Assembly: GCF_014191875.1 (NCBI RefSeq)
Contig: NZ_JACHXD010000004.1
Location: 124,001-188,000 of the forward strand
Direction: 5' to 3'
Length of the DNA: 64,000 bases
From: Pseudoduganella violacea
GTDB taxonomy: Bacteria > Pseudomonadota > Gammaproteobacteria > Burkholderiales > Burkholderiaceae_D
In this document: in pieces, positions 25,039 to 33,103 of the stretch
Layout of the letters: every line of letters starts with the position of its first letter
Numbering within the stretch: position 1 is the first letter of the stretch
The notes under the pieces: model-generated
Databases searched by the model: none
What the model was told of the DNA's origin: nothing
What the model saw: only the letters and a program-made list of their open reading frames with translations
Position numbers and translations under genes: made by a program

Positions 25039-27291
25039 ATGACCCACCGCCGTTCCCATCAACGCTACGCCAGCACTGCACAGCCGCCAGCGCACCTCTC
25101 CCTGCCCTTTGCGCTCAAGCCGGGCGCCGCGATGCGCATCGCGCTGCTGCTGGGGCTGGCCGTGGGCGCCGCCCCGCTGGCACTGGCACAGACTGCGGCC
25201 GCCGGCGACGCGGCTGGCACGCGCAAGAGCGCGCCGCAGGACGCGGCCACCATGGCCACGGTGACGGTGCAGGGACAAGCCATCTCCGCCACCGACGCCT
25301 ATGCCGGCGGCCAGGTGGCGTCGGGCGGCCGCGTCGGCCTGCTGGGCGACAAGGACTTCATGGAAACGCCGTTCAGCACCATCAGCTATACCGATAAATT
25401 CATCGCCGACCGCCAGGCGCAAAACATCGCCGACGTGATCGCCGCCACCGACCCGACGGTGTTCAGCAATGGCGTCACCGGTGCCTGGAGCGAGAACTAC
25501 TCCATCCGCGGCTTCGGTTCCGGCACCAGCGATATGACCGTCGGCGGCCTGTTCGGCATGGCGCCCTATTACCGCACCTCGCCGGAAATGTTCGAGCGCG
25601 TCGAAGTCCTGAAAGGCCCGTCGGCCCTGCTCAACGGCATGCCGCCGGGCGGCTCGGTGGGCGGCACCGTCAACCTCGTGCCCAAACGCGCGGGCGACAC
25701 GCCGTTGACGCGCGTGACGGCGAGCTATATGTCCGACGCCCAGTTCGGCGGCCACCTCGATGTGGGCCGGCGCTGGGGCGAGAACAAGCAGTTCGGCCTG
25801 CGCTTCAACGGCGCCTACCGCGACGGCGAAGGCGCCGTCAAACGGCAGGACAAGAAAGTCCACCTGGCTTCCCTCGGCCTGGACTGGCGCGGCGAGCGTA
25901 GCCGCCTGTCGCTCGATATGTACACCAGCACCGACCGCGTGGACGGCGTCACGCGCGGCATCAGCCTGGCGCCTGGCGTGGCGATTCCCCGTCCGCCGAA
26001 AGCCGATACCCTGCTCAACCCCGACTGGTCTTTCGTCGAAACCAAGGACAAAGGCATCATCGCGCGCGGCGACTTTGATCTGAGCGAAAATCTGCAGGCC
26101 TATGCTGCCTTTGGCGCCAGCAAGACCGATTACAAATACAACGGCGCCTCGATCGGCCAGGTGCTCAACGCGGCGGGCTACTACCGCACCATCATCGGCC
26201 AACTGGGATTCGATGTGGAGAAGAAGGCGGCGGACCTGGGCCTGAAAGGCAAGTTCAAAACCGGCGGCATCAGCCACCAATGGGCGCTGAACGCCACCCA
26301 CTACCAGCATCACCAGGACGACTACGGCCGCCGCAGCGTACCGAGCGCGGAGTGGACCACCAATATCTACAACCCGGTGTGGAATACGGCCCCCGTCCTG
26401 GTCCTGCCGCATATCGCCAAGACCAAGGTACGCCTGAGCAGCGTGGGCCTGGCCGACACGCTCTCGTTTGCGCAGGATACGGTGCAGCTGACCCTGGGCG
26501 CGCGCCATCAGCGCGTGCTCAGCGACGCCTTCAGCGTGGCGACCGGCGCGCGCACCTCGCGCTACGATGAAAGCGCCGTGACGCCGGCGGCCGCCCTGCT
26601 GTTCAAGGCCACCAAGCGCATCTCGCTGTACGCCAACTACGTCGAGGGTTTGAGCCAGGGAGCCACCGCGCCGATGACGGCCGCCAACGCGGGTGAAATC
26701 TTCGCGCCGTACAAGACCAAGCAAAAAGAGATCGGCCTGAAACTCGACCTGGGCGAATTCGCGCATACGGCCAGCCTGTATGAGATCAAGCGCCCCAGCA
26801 GCTATACCGATCCCGTGACGAATATCTTCTCGTTCGGCGGCGAACAGCGCAACCGCGGCGTGGAGTGGAGCTTCTTCGGCACGCCGCTACGCAATGTGCG
26901 CCTGATGGGCGGCGTCGCCTATGTGGACCCCAAGCTGACGCGCAGCGCGGGCGGCGTCAATGAGGGTAAGATCGCCACCGGCCTGCCCAAGCTGCAAGGC
27001 AAGCTCGGTGCGGAATGGGATGTGCCTACCGTGCAGGGCATGGCGCTGACGGCCAACGCCACCTCCGTGTCGAAGCAATACATCAGCGCCGACAACTCGA
27101 TGGCGGCGGGCGGCCATACCGTGTTTGATCTCGGTGCGCGCTATGTCACCAAGGCGGCAGGCAAGCCGCTGACGCTGCGCGCCAGCGTCAACAACGTGAC
27201 CAACAAGGCTTACTGGGGCATGCCGCTGCTGGCCAGCCTGGGCCTGGGCGCGCCGCGCACCGTTCAGCTCTCGGCCACGATGGACTTCTAA
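25039..27291 (+). CDS. TonB-dependent siderophore receptor
   Basis: 750 residues. AAGGA about 6 nt before ATG 25039 supports the long N-terminus: about 30 polar residues precede a hydrophobic core (about 33-50) cleaved near LALAQ. A possible TonB box ATVTVQG is at about 74-80. The plug contains NYSIRGFGSGTSDMTVGGLFG and VEVLKGPSALLNGMPPGGSVGGTVNLVPKRA, typical of hydroxamate/mixed siderophore receptors. The barrel ends in VQLSATMDF with terminal Phe. There is no STN domain. The ligand is unknown; no biosynthesis genes are nearby, so the substrate may be made by other bacteria. Confidence 0.92.
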   Translation: MTHRRSHQRYASTAQPPAHLSLPFALKPGAAMRIALLLGLAVGAAPLALAQTAAAGDAAGTRKSAPQDAATMATVTVQGQAISATDAYAGGQVASGGRVGLLGDKDFMETPFSTISYTDKFIADRQAQNIADVIAATDPTVFSNGVTGAWSENYSIRGFGSGTSDMTVGGLFGMAPYYRTSPEMFERVEVLKGPSALLNGMPPGGSVGGTVNLVPKRAGDTPLTRVTASYMSDAQFGGHLDVGRRWGENKQFGLRFNGAYRDGEGAVKRQDKKVHLASLGLDWRGERSRLSLDMYTSTDRVDGVTRGISLAPGVAIPRPPKADTLLNPDWSFVETKDKGIIARGDFDLSENLQAYAAFGASKTDYKYNGASIGQVLNAAGYYRTIIGQLGFDVEKKAADLGLKGKFKTGGISHQWALNATHYQHHQDDYGRRSVPSAEWTTNIYNPVWNTAPVLVLPHIAKTKVRLSSVGLADTLSFAQDTVQLTLGARHQRVLSDAFSVATGARTSRYDESAVTPAAALLFKATKRISLYANYVEGLSQGATAPMTAANAGEIFAPYKTKQKEIGLKLDLGEFAHTASLYEIKRPSSYTDPVTNIFSFGGEQRNRGVEWSFFGTPLRNVRLMGGVAYVDPKLTRSAGGVNEGKIATGLPKLQGKLGAEWDVPTVQGMALTANATSVSKQYISADNSMAAGGHTVFDLGARYVTKAAGKPLTLRASVNNVTNKAYWGMPLLASLGLGAPRTVQLSATMDF

Positions 27292-27311
27292 GCGCAAGTC
27301 CAAGTGGAAAA

Positions 27312-27344
27312 GCAAAGGCCGCATTCGCATGCGGCCTTTTTTGC
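27312..27344. terminator. Bidirectional terminator between the siderophore receptor and the CheX-like gene
   Basis: Perfect 11-bp stem AAAGGCCGCAT / ATGCGGCCTTT, loop TCGC, with T runs on both strands. The two genes converge here. Confidence 0.85.
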
Positions 27345-27363
27345 TTTAGAGTACTGGGCGGTC

Positions 27364-28059
27364 TTACATGCCCAGCGATTTCAGCAGCTCGTCGGCATCG
27401 TCGTCGATGGCCGAAGCCGGGGCGGCCGATGCGGCGTTCTGGCTGTTGGCGCGCTCCATATCGAGCAGCGCGTCCGGGTCAGCAATCTCGTTGACCTCGA
27501 AATCGTGCAGCTTGATGAATTCGGTGCGGTCGATCGCCAGCTCCAGGTAGAAGATATTGTTCTTCTCGGTGAAGAAGGAGACGCGGCGCATTTCCGGACG
27601 GTCCAGCGGCGTATCCACGTTCAGCATGACCTGCTTGGTCAGCACCAGCATCTTCGGCTGGTTCTGGGTGATATTGGTTTGCAGCTCGCGGCGCACCTTG
27701 CCGGTGAAATCGCCGACGATCTGGTTCATCAGCTCGCCCATGATGTTGGCCACTTCGTCCGAGGTATAGGAACCGGCCAGCTCCGACTTCGGCATGCCCA
27801 TGTGCAGCATATAGCGTTCGTAAATCTCCATCGCCGTATCGGCGGCGAAGTTCAGCACCACCAGGCCGGTAAAGCCGCCGTCGAACAGCACGAAGCAGCC
27901 GATATCGGGCTTCAGGCCGATCTTCGTGATGCGCTGAACCATCGCGGAGTAATTGATTTTGCTTTGTGTCGCTACATTCAGCACCCGCGTGACCGATGTG
28001 CACAAGCTGGCCAGCAGGTCTTCCGTTCCGTAAATCACCCGTTCGTCTTCCATATTCAT
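27364..28059 (-). CDS. DUF3334 / CheX-like protein
   Basis: 231 residues from ATG 28059. The frame is open upstream to 28266 but that part is not protein-like. The core (about 20-175) reads like a CheX/CheC-type domain: FDGGFTGLVVLNFAADTAMEIYERYMLHMG, then DEVANIMGELMNQIVGDFTGKVRREL with the ExxN pair of that fold, and a later LTKQVMLNV. I recall this as DUF3334. CheX-type proteins bind or dephosphorylate CheY-type receivers; no chemotaxis gene lies beside it. The C-terminus is acidic and Ala-rich, ending DDDADELLKSLGM. Confidence 0.75.
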   Translation of the reverse strand: MNMEDERVIYGTEDLLASLCTSVTRVLNVATQSKINYSAMVQRITKIGLKPDIGCFVLFDGGFTGLVVLNFAADTAMEIYERYMLHMGMPKSELAGSYTSDEVANIMGELMNQIVGDFTGKVRRELQTNITQNQPKMLVLTKQVMLNVDTPLDRPEMRRVSFFTEKNNIFYLELAIDRTEFIKLHDFEVNEIADPDALLDMERANSQNAASAAPASAIDDDADELLKSLGM

Positions 28060-28287
28060 TTGCAACCCCGGTAAATATTGCGGCCCGCCGGAGCGGCTTG
28101 CGCAATACACAACTAAAACAGCCTGTATTGACAGGCAGCTAACTTCATCTCTCCATGCCGGGTCGCGGCTAGCTGAGGGATTACTGGATACTGAAAGAAT
28201 ACCGAAGCGGTAACCGCCCGTCCACCCGAATTGCGTAGAAAAAACAAAAAGGACTGCGTTTCGCAACGCGGGACGGCTATTTCTGGC

Positions 28288-29016
28288 TTATTCGTACACG
28301 GTTCCCACCGCCAGCGGCTTGCTGTGCGCAAGCACCTCGCCGGTATCGGGCCAATCGGGAAAGCGGTAAATGGCAAGGCGATACGTGCCCATGGTGGGGT
28401 TTTCAAAGGGATAGCCAAGCGCCGTGGCAAGCGGCGTCAGCTGGCCATCGGCGCCCCGGTACACCACGTCCGGCGTGGGTCCATCGGTGGGATAGACGAA
28501 TTTCACGCCCACGCATTTTTTGCCGAGCAGGCGCAGACGGTAGCCCGAGTCGCGCTGCGCGCTCAGCAGCTGTTCGCAAGCGGCACGCAGATCGGCGCCG
28601 CTGTATATGCCGTCTTCGCGCTCGCGGATCGAATAGCGGCCGCTGAAATGGTAATGACCACGCTGGCGGTTCAGGCGTAGCACGGCGTCTTCGTCATAGG
28701 CCTGCTTCAGCATGGGCAAGGTGGCGCGGCCCAGCGCGTCGACGGGGATATCCTGATTGACGCTCTCGCCGCTTAACTGCAGCTGCAAGCCTTCCATCGG
28801 CTCTTCCGGCTGGTTGGGCCGGATCTGCATATGCGCCTGGATCAAAGGGCGGGTTTTCAATAAAGGCTCGAAGGAGCGCGCCGCCTTGTAGGCGTGGCGG
28901 TAGCTGTGCCATTCGGCGTCGCGCGCCGCCACCACCACTACTTTGGTCACCTCTTCCGCCGCTGCGGCGCAAGCCAGCAGACATAAGGGCAGCGCCATCC
29001 ACTTCGGCATTCTCAT
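28288..29016 (-). CDS. Exported protein of unknown function (possibly DUF2987-like)
   Basis: 242 residues from ATG 29016. Signal peptide (LPLCLLACAAAAEE). The mature part has TRPLIQAHMQIRPNQP, YSIREREDGIYSGADLRAACEQLL and KKCVGVKFVYPTDG, with two Cys that could pair. The layout recalls DUF2987 proteins, but this is weak. It is divergent from the NarL-type kinase gene; a strong dyad lies between them. Confidence 0.6.
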   Translation of the reverse strand: MRMPKWMALPLCLLACAAAAEEVTKVVVVAARDAEWHSYRHAYKAARSFEPLLKTRPLIQAHMQIRPNQPEEPMEGLQLQLSGESVNQDIPVDALGRATLPMLKQAYDEDAVLRLNRQRGHYHFSGRYSIREREDGIYSGADLRAACEQLLSAQRDSGYRLRLLGKKCVGVKFVYPTDGPTPDVVYRGADGQLTPLATALGYPFENPTMGTYRLAIYRFPDWPDTGEVLAHSKPLAVGTVYE

Positions 29017-29083
29017 CAAGCTTATCCCCGGCATAAAGACTGGTAGGGCGCCGATTCTACCGCAGCGCGCCAGGCGCGGCATA

Positions 29084-29114
29084 TGCCGGAAGTCAGGGCG
29101 CATGACTTCCGGCA
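29084..29114. promoter_or_regulatory. 12-bp inverted repeat in a divergent promoter region
   Basis: TGCCGGAAGTCA / TGACTTCCGGCA, perfect, with a 7-nt spacer. It lies between the exported-protein gene (start 29016, minus) and the NarL-type kinase gene (start near 29167, plus). No T run follows, so it looks more like an operator than a terminator. Confidence 0.55.
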
Positions 29115-29166
29115 CTTTGCCGGCATGCCCGTACCGCGTAGAATGGCCCCGCCAAAACTTACCAAA

Positions 29167-30465
29167 ATGACAGGCCCGATGACCGCCATACCGATTGCAA
29201 TCCCCGCCAAGCCGGCCCTTCCCACCATCCGGCGCTACCGCGCTACCGGACTGCTGACCGCCGCCGTCTTTGCCGCCCTCGAACTGGGCGCGGCGCTGGC
29301 GGGCGGAGCGCAATGGACCGAGATGATCAATCCACCCGGCCTGCTGGCGTGTTATCTGGCCACCTTCCTTACGCCCGCGCCATCCCTGCTGCGCGCCGGC
29401 AGTGACCGGGTGGAGCTGAGCTTCCAGCTTTTTCTGGCGCTGAAAGCCCTGCTGGTCATCGTCATTATTGGCCTGATGTGGTGGCGCACCCGTCCCGCGC
29501 TGAAATGCGCACCGATTCTCAAGCATCTGGCCCTTGCCGCCCAATTGCTGGCCGCCCTCGCTCTCAATTCGCTCGCCTTTCATCTGCTGGTGGCGGTGCA
29601 GCTCGGCGCCTTGCTGCCGCTGCGCCGCGCACTGGCCTGCCTGGCCATCCAGATTCTACTGGGCGTCGGCGTCGATATGCTGATGCTCGCCAGCGCCAGC
29701 CAGGAGCTGGGCGACGGACGGTTTCTCACGCTGATGGCGATATTCAGCACCGAACGCTGCCTGCTCATGCTCGGCTTTGCCCTGGCCTGGCTGGCACGCC
29801 AGGAACTGCAGGGGCGCATGCAGCTGGCGGCCTCCCACGCCCAGCTGCGCGCGACCCAGTCCCTGCTCGGCGATACGGTGCGCGCCTCCGAACGCATGCG
29901 CATCGCGCGCAACCTGCATGACGCGGTCGGCCACCATCTGACCGCGCTCAATCTGCATCTCGACCTGGCCAGCCGCCAGTCCGGCGACAAACCCGCAACG
30001 GCCCTGGCCACGGCACGCGAGCTGTCGCATTCGCTGCTGGCCGAGGTGCGCGGCATCGTCAGCGCGGAAAGGCAGGAGCAGGATATCCATCTGCGCCAGG
30101 CCTTGCAGCTGCTGTGCGCCGGCATTCCCGCGCCGGCCATTGAATTGAGCATGGACGCGCAGGCCGACGCCTGCTCGCCTGCTGCCGCCCACACGCTGCT
30201 GTGCTGCGTGCAGGAAGCCGTCACCAACGCCGTGCGCCATGCCGGCGCGAGCCGTCTCAGCATCGAGATACGGGGAAAGGGGGATGTGCTGCTGGTGCAT
30301 ATCGCCGACAACGGCAACGGCAGCGGCGACGCGCCCGAAGGCAACGGCCTGCGCGGCATGCGCGAGCGCCTGGCCGCGCATGGCGGCGTGCTGCGCACCG
30401 GCAGCGCCGCGCTGCAAGGCTTCTGGCTTGAACTGTCCCTGCCCATGAAGGGAGTGCAAGCATGA
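29167..30465 (+). CDS. NarL-type (HisKA_3) sensor histidine kinase
   Basis: 432 residues from ATG 29167; ATG 29179 is an alternative and neither has a clear ribosome site. Six or so hydrophobic segments (about 15-215) form the sensor part without a periplasmic domain. A coiled linker follows. The HisKA_3 box RIARNLHDAVGHHLTALNLHLDLA has phospho-acceptor His251. The ATPase region has CVQEAVTNAVRHAGA and IADNGNG..GNGLRGMRERL. It overlaps the regulator gene by ATGA. Confidence 0.9.
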   Translation: MTGPMTAIPIAIPAKPALPTIRRYRATGLLTAAVFAALELGAALAGGAQWTEMINPPGLLACYLATFLTPAPSLLRAGSDRVELSFQLFLALKALLVIVIIGLMWWRTRPALKCAPILKHLALAAQLLAALALNSLAFHLLVAVQLGALLPLRRALACLAIQILLGVGVDMLMLASASQELGDGRFLTLMAIFSTERCLLMLGFALAWLARQELQGRMQLAASHAQLRATQSLLGDTVRASERMRIARNLHDAVGHHLTALNLHLDLASRQSGDKPATALATARELSHSLLAEVRGIVSAERQEQDIHLRQALQLLCAGIPAPAIELSMDAQADACSPAAAHTLLCCVQEAVTNAVRHAGASRLSIEIRGKGDVLLVHIADNGNGSGDAPEGNGLRGMRERLAAHGGVLRTGSAALQGFWLELSLPMKGVQA

Positions 30466-31097
30466 TCCGCGTGTTGCTGGTGGACGATCAGATGCTGGTG
30501 CGCAGCGGCATCCGCGGCCTGCTCGACCTGACGCCCGACATCCGCGTCATCGCCGAAGCGGCCGATGGCGCGGAAGCGGCGCAGCTCATCGGGCAAACCG
30601 AGGCCGACGTGCTGCTGCTCGACGTGCGCATGCCCAATTGCAGCGGCATCGAACTGCTGCAGCGCGAACAAGGGCGTTTACCGCCCACCATCCTGCTCAC
30701 CACCTTCGACGACGACAACGCCCTCTTCGAAGGCATGCGTGCCGGTGCGCGCGGCTTTCTGCTCAAGGATATTTCGCTGGAACGCCTGGCCGAAGGCATA
30801 CGCAGCGTCGCTGCTGGCGGCACGCTATTCCGGCCGGCATTGACCGAGCGTACCCGCGCCGCCTATGAGAAACCGGTAAATACCGTGCCCGCACCCGATA
30901 TCTCCACGCCGCTGACCAGCCGCGAAACCGAGATCCTGGCGCTGATGGCGGCGGGCTTCAACAATGCCGAAATCAGCCAGGCCTTGGGGCCGAGCGAAGG
31001 CACAATCAAAAACCATGTGTCCAGCATTCTCGCCAAGCTCGGTGTGCGCGACCGTGTGCGCGCCGTGCTGCGCGGACTTGAATTGGGACATATCTGA
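30462..31097 (+). CDS. NarL/LuxR-family response regulator
   Basis: 211 residues. Receiver: DDQ at 8-10, phospho-acceptor Asp54 in LLLDVRMPNCSG, Lys in GFLLKDIS. A C-terminal LuxR-type helix-turn-helix (about 147-208) reads LTSRETEILALMAAGFNNAEISQALGPSEGTIKNHVSSILAKLGV. It is coupled to the kinase gene. The MipA/OmpV barrel gene starts 1 nt after the stop, so the pair probably controls the envelope. Confidence 0.92.
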   Translation: MIRVLLVDDQMLVRSGIRGLLDLTPDIRVIAEAADGAEAAQLIGQTEADVLLLDVRMPNCSGIELLQREQGRLPPTILLTTFDDDNALFEGMRAGARGFLLKDISLERLAEGIRSVAAGGTLFRPALTERTRAAYEKPVNTVPAPDISTPLTSRETEILALMAAGFNNAEISQALGPSEGTIKNHVSSILAKLGVRDRVRAVLRGLELGHI

Positions 31098-31098
31098 G

Positions 31099-31821
31099 AT
31101 GGTGAAGTACCTCATTGCTGTTGGCGCTCTGGCCGCCGCCCTGCCCGCATGGGCCCAATCGGATTTCAGGCTGCTGCCAGAAGGATCGAAAGACATTGCC
31201 GTCGGCGCCCTGCTCGGCTACGCACCGGACAAGCCGGGCAGCGCCAGGCGCTCGATGTATCTGGTGCCGCAGTTTTCGGTGGATTGGGATAACGGCGTGT
31301 TTCTGAATGGTCTGTCGCTGGGCATGCGAATGTCGAAACAGCCGCTATTGCAATACGGGCCGGTGATTGCGCTCGATCTTGGCGCGCGCCGGGCAGATGG
31401 CGGCAGCAGCCGGTTGCGTCCCGTGTTCGGCGGCTTCGTCGATTACCATCCACTAAGCGAGCTGTCGCTGCACGCCCACGCCTATGCGCCGGCCAGCAGC
31501 GAGGGGAGCGGCGTCCTGCTCAACCTGCAAACCGGCACGCAATTCGCACTCGTACCCCATCATTTTCTGGCCCTGAGTGCCGGTGTGAATCTGGTGGATC
31601 GCACCTATATGCAGTCCGATTTCGGCACGGCCCGTTACCACCCTGGCGGCGGTCTGCACGACAGCTATGCGAATGTGCGCTGGAGCTGGGAGTTGAACCG
31701 CAAGTTCACGCTGGTGACATCGGTACAGGTCAGCCGCCTGCAAGGCGATGCCGCAGCGAGTCCGCGCACCGCCCAGCGCACTGGGGTGACGAACTCGCTG
31801 ATGCTGCGCTACAGTTATTGA
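31099..31821 (+). CDS. MipA/OmpV-family outer-membrane protein
   Basis: 240 residues, signal peptide cleaved near AWAQ. The mature part has VGALLGYAPDKPGSARRSMYLVPQFSVDWDNGVFLNGLSLGMRM, the MipA/OmpV opening pattern, and ends in a barrel strand with terminal Tyr (SLMLRYSY). It belongs to the two-component operon just upstream. MipA proteins are linked to peptidoglycan machinery or act as porin-like barrels; the exact role here is open. Confidence 0.8.
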   Translation: MVKYLIAVGALAAALPAWAQSDFRLLPEGSKDIAVGALLGYAPDKPGSARRSMYLVPQFSVDWDNGVFLNGLSLGMRMSKQPLLQYGPVIALDLGARRADGGSSRLRPVFGGFVDYHPLSELSLHAHAYAPASSEGSGVLLNLQTGTQFALVPHHFLALSAGVNLVDRTYMQSDFGTARYHPGGGLHDSYANVRWSWELNRKFTLVTSVQVSRLQGDAAASPRTAQRTGVTNSLMLRYSY

Positions 31822-31825
31822 AGGC

Positions 31826-32395
31826 TTAAAAACCGAACCTCACACCCAGCTGCAATCTATTTTGCTTGATGTTGATGCCATTCTTGCGCGTGGCGCCGAT
31901 GTGTTCATATTCCACCGTTGCCGCCGCGTTCTTGGTGAAGTTGTAGGCCATGCCTACGCCCACCAAAGGCTTGGTGGAAGAGATGCTGTCCGACTCGCCA
32001 CTGCCGCTCGCTTTGAAGCGGCTGCGCGCCACGCCGGCCTTGCCGAACACCGACCACTCATCATTGAATTGATGATTCAGGCGGCCCGCGAGGTAGAAGT
32101 TGGACATCTTGAAGGTGGCGTCATCGGTCATGCCGATGGCCGCCTTATCGAAGCGCGTGCTGCCGCCGTGGGTGTAGCCCGCTTCCACCGCCAGCAACTC
32201 GCTCAGCGCATAGCCGCCATACACCTTGAACGAAGCCTTTGCATCGGCGTTGCTGGACTTCTGGTTGATGGGATTGGTGAAACGCAGCTCGCCACCTTTG
32301 GAAACAGTCGCGCCCGCGTAAAAATCTTCCGCCGCCGCCGTGGCAGACAGCAGCGCGACTGCGGCCGTGAAGGAAAAGTGCAATAGCCTGGACAT
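31826..32395 (-). CDS. OmpA-like small outer-membrane beta-barrel protein
   Basis: 189 residues from ATG 32395, with AGGGAG 5 nt upstream. Signal peptide cleaved near TAAAE. Eight-strand barrel pattern with KVYGGYALSELLAVEAGYTHGG and PLVGVGMAYNFTKNAAATVEYEHIG, ending QLGVRFGF with terminal Phe. No OmpA peptidoglycan-binding domain. It converges with the MipA gene, 4 nt apart. Confidence 0.85.
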   Translation of the reverse strand: MSRLLHFSFTAAVALLSATAAAEDFYAGATVSKGGELRFTNPINQKSSNADAKASFKVYGGYALSELLAVEAGYTHGGSTRFDKAAIGMTDDATFKMSNFYLAGRLNHQFNDEWSVFGKAGVARSRFKASGSGESDSISSTKPLVGVGMAYNFTKNAAATVEYEHIGATRKNGINIKQNRLQLGVRFGF

Positions 32396-32626
32396 AGAAC
32401 TCCCTGAAAAATTGAAGGCTGATTCCAGCGTCCGAAAGGGCTGGATCAGTGCATCGATTTTAGGGAGCGAGAGCAGGCCGCGCATGTGCCATAAGACATG
32501 GACCGCGAGGATGACTTTCGGCATGGTCACGGCGACAAGCGGCTTTCCGCCCGCACAAGCGGCGCTTTAGATAGGGAGGCGCATGGCCCATTCACTCACG
32601 CGTATCGTGCCCTACCTTCTGCCGCA

Positions 32627-32871
32627 CTATTGGCCGACGCAGATGATTTTGGTCGCGTATTCGTGTGCTGCGGATTTTTTCTTTGCCGCCCAGGTGATGG
32701 CCTCTTCGGCTTGGGCGATCGTCATCACCGTCGCTTTTTCCTTGTTCTTGATGAAGGAAACACCTTCGAACACGCCCTCTTTGCTGCGCATGACCCTGGC
32801 GAAGACGGGCGGCTTGCTGCTGTCGCTGATTTGTTTTGCTGAACCAGGTAACGCTGATCGTTGCTTTCCAT
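32627..32871 (-). pseudogene. Frameshifted copy of the 81-residue protein gene
   Basis: It aligns over its whole length with the intact gene at 34205-34450, in the same orientation, and is 1 nt shorter. The missing base is in a short homopolymer (ATTTG here against ATTTTG there, near 32829-32834). It shifts the frame after MESNDQRYLVQQNK. Past that point the old frame is still well kept (KPPVFARVMRSKEGVFEGVSF, IKNKEKATVMTIAQAEEAI), so the inactivation looks recent. An internal ATG could still start a fragment of about 54 residues. Confidence 0.85.
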
Positions 32872-33103
32872 GTGCATCGCCAACGTCCTCAACGACAAGT
32901 GCGCGTATCGCTCCGCCTCTTCATACCCGAGTGCTCAAGGATTTCTGAGCCTTGTGGATAGTATGGGCCAGCGTTGACCAAGATCGACGCAAACTGATGC
33001 CAAAGGTCATGCACTTTGAGATGCTCATGCCCTGCCTTTACTCGCAAATGCCTCCAGACTTTACTTTTATCGGTGCCGCCCAAGTATGCCTTTTAGAACT
33101 CAG
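32872..33103 (-). pseudogene. Tyrosine integrase C-terminal remnant
   Basis: One minus-strand frame reads YLGGTDKSKVWRHLRVKAG then KVHDLWHQFASILVNAG and EILEHSG, the last catalytic part of phage-type tyrosine recombinases, but the HxLRH arginine is Trp. A second frame continues YEEAERYAHLSLRTLAMH, carrying the nucleophile Tyr motif. So the gene is truncated at the N-terminus, frameshifted and mutated at a catalytic residue. It ends where the copy of the 81-residue gene begins and starts where the HEPN gene stops. It marks an old integration event. Confidence 0.8.

Noticed and set aside
32583..32948. A 121-codon plus-strand frame
   Set aside because: It is antisense to the frameshifted small gene and the integrase remnant, whose minus-strand similarity to an intact gene explains the sequence.
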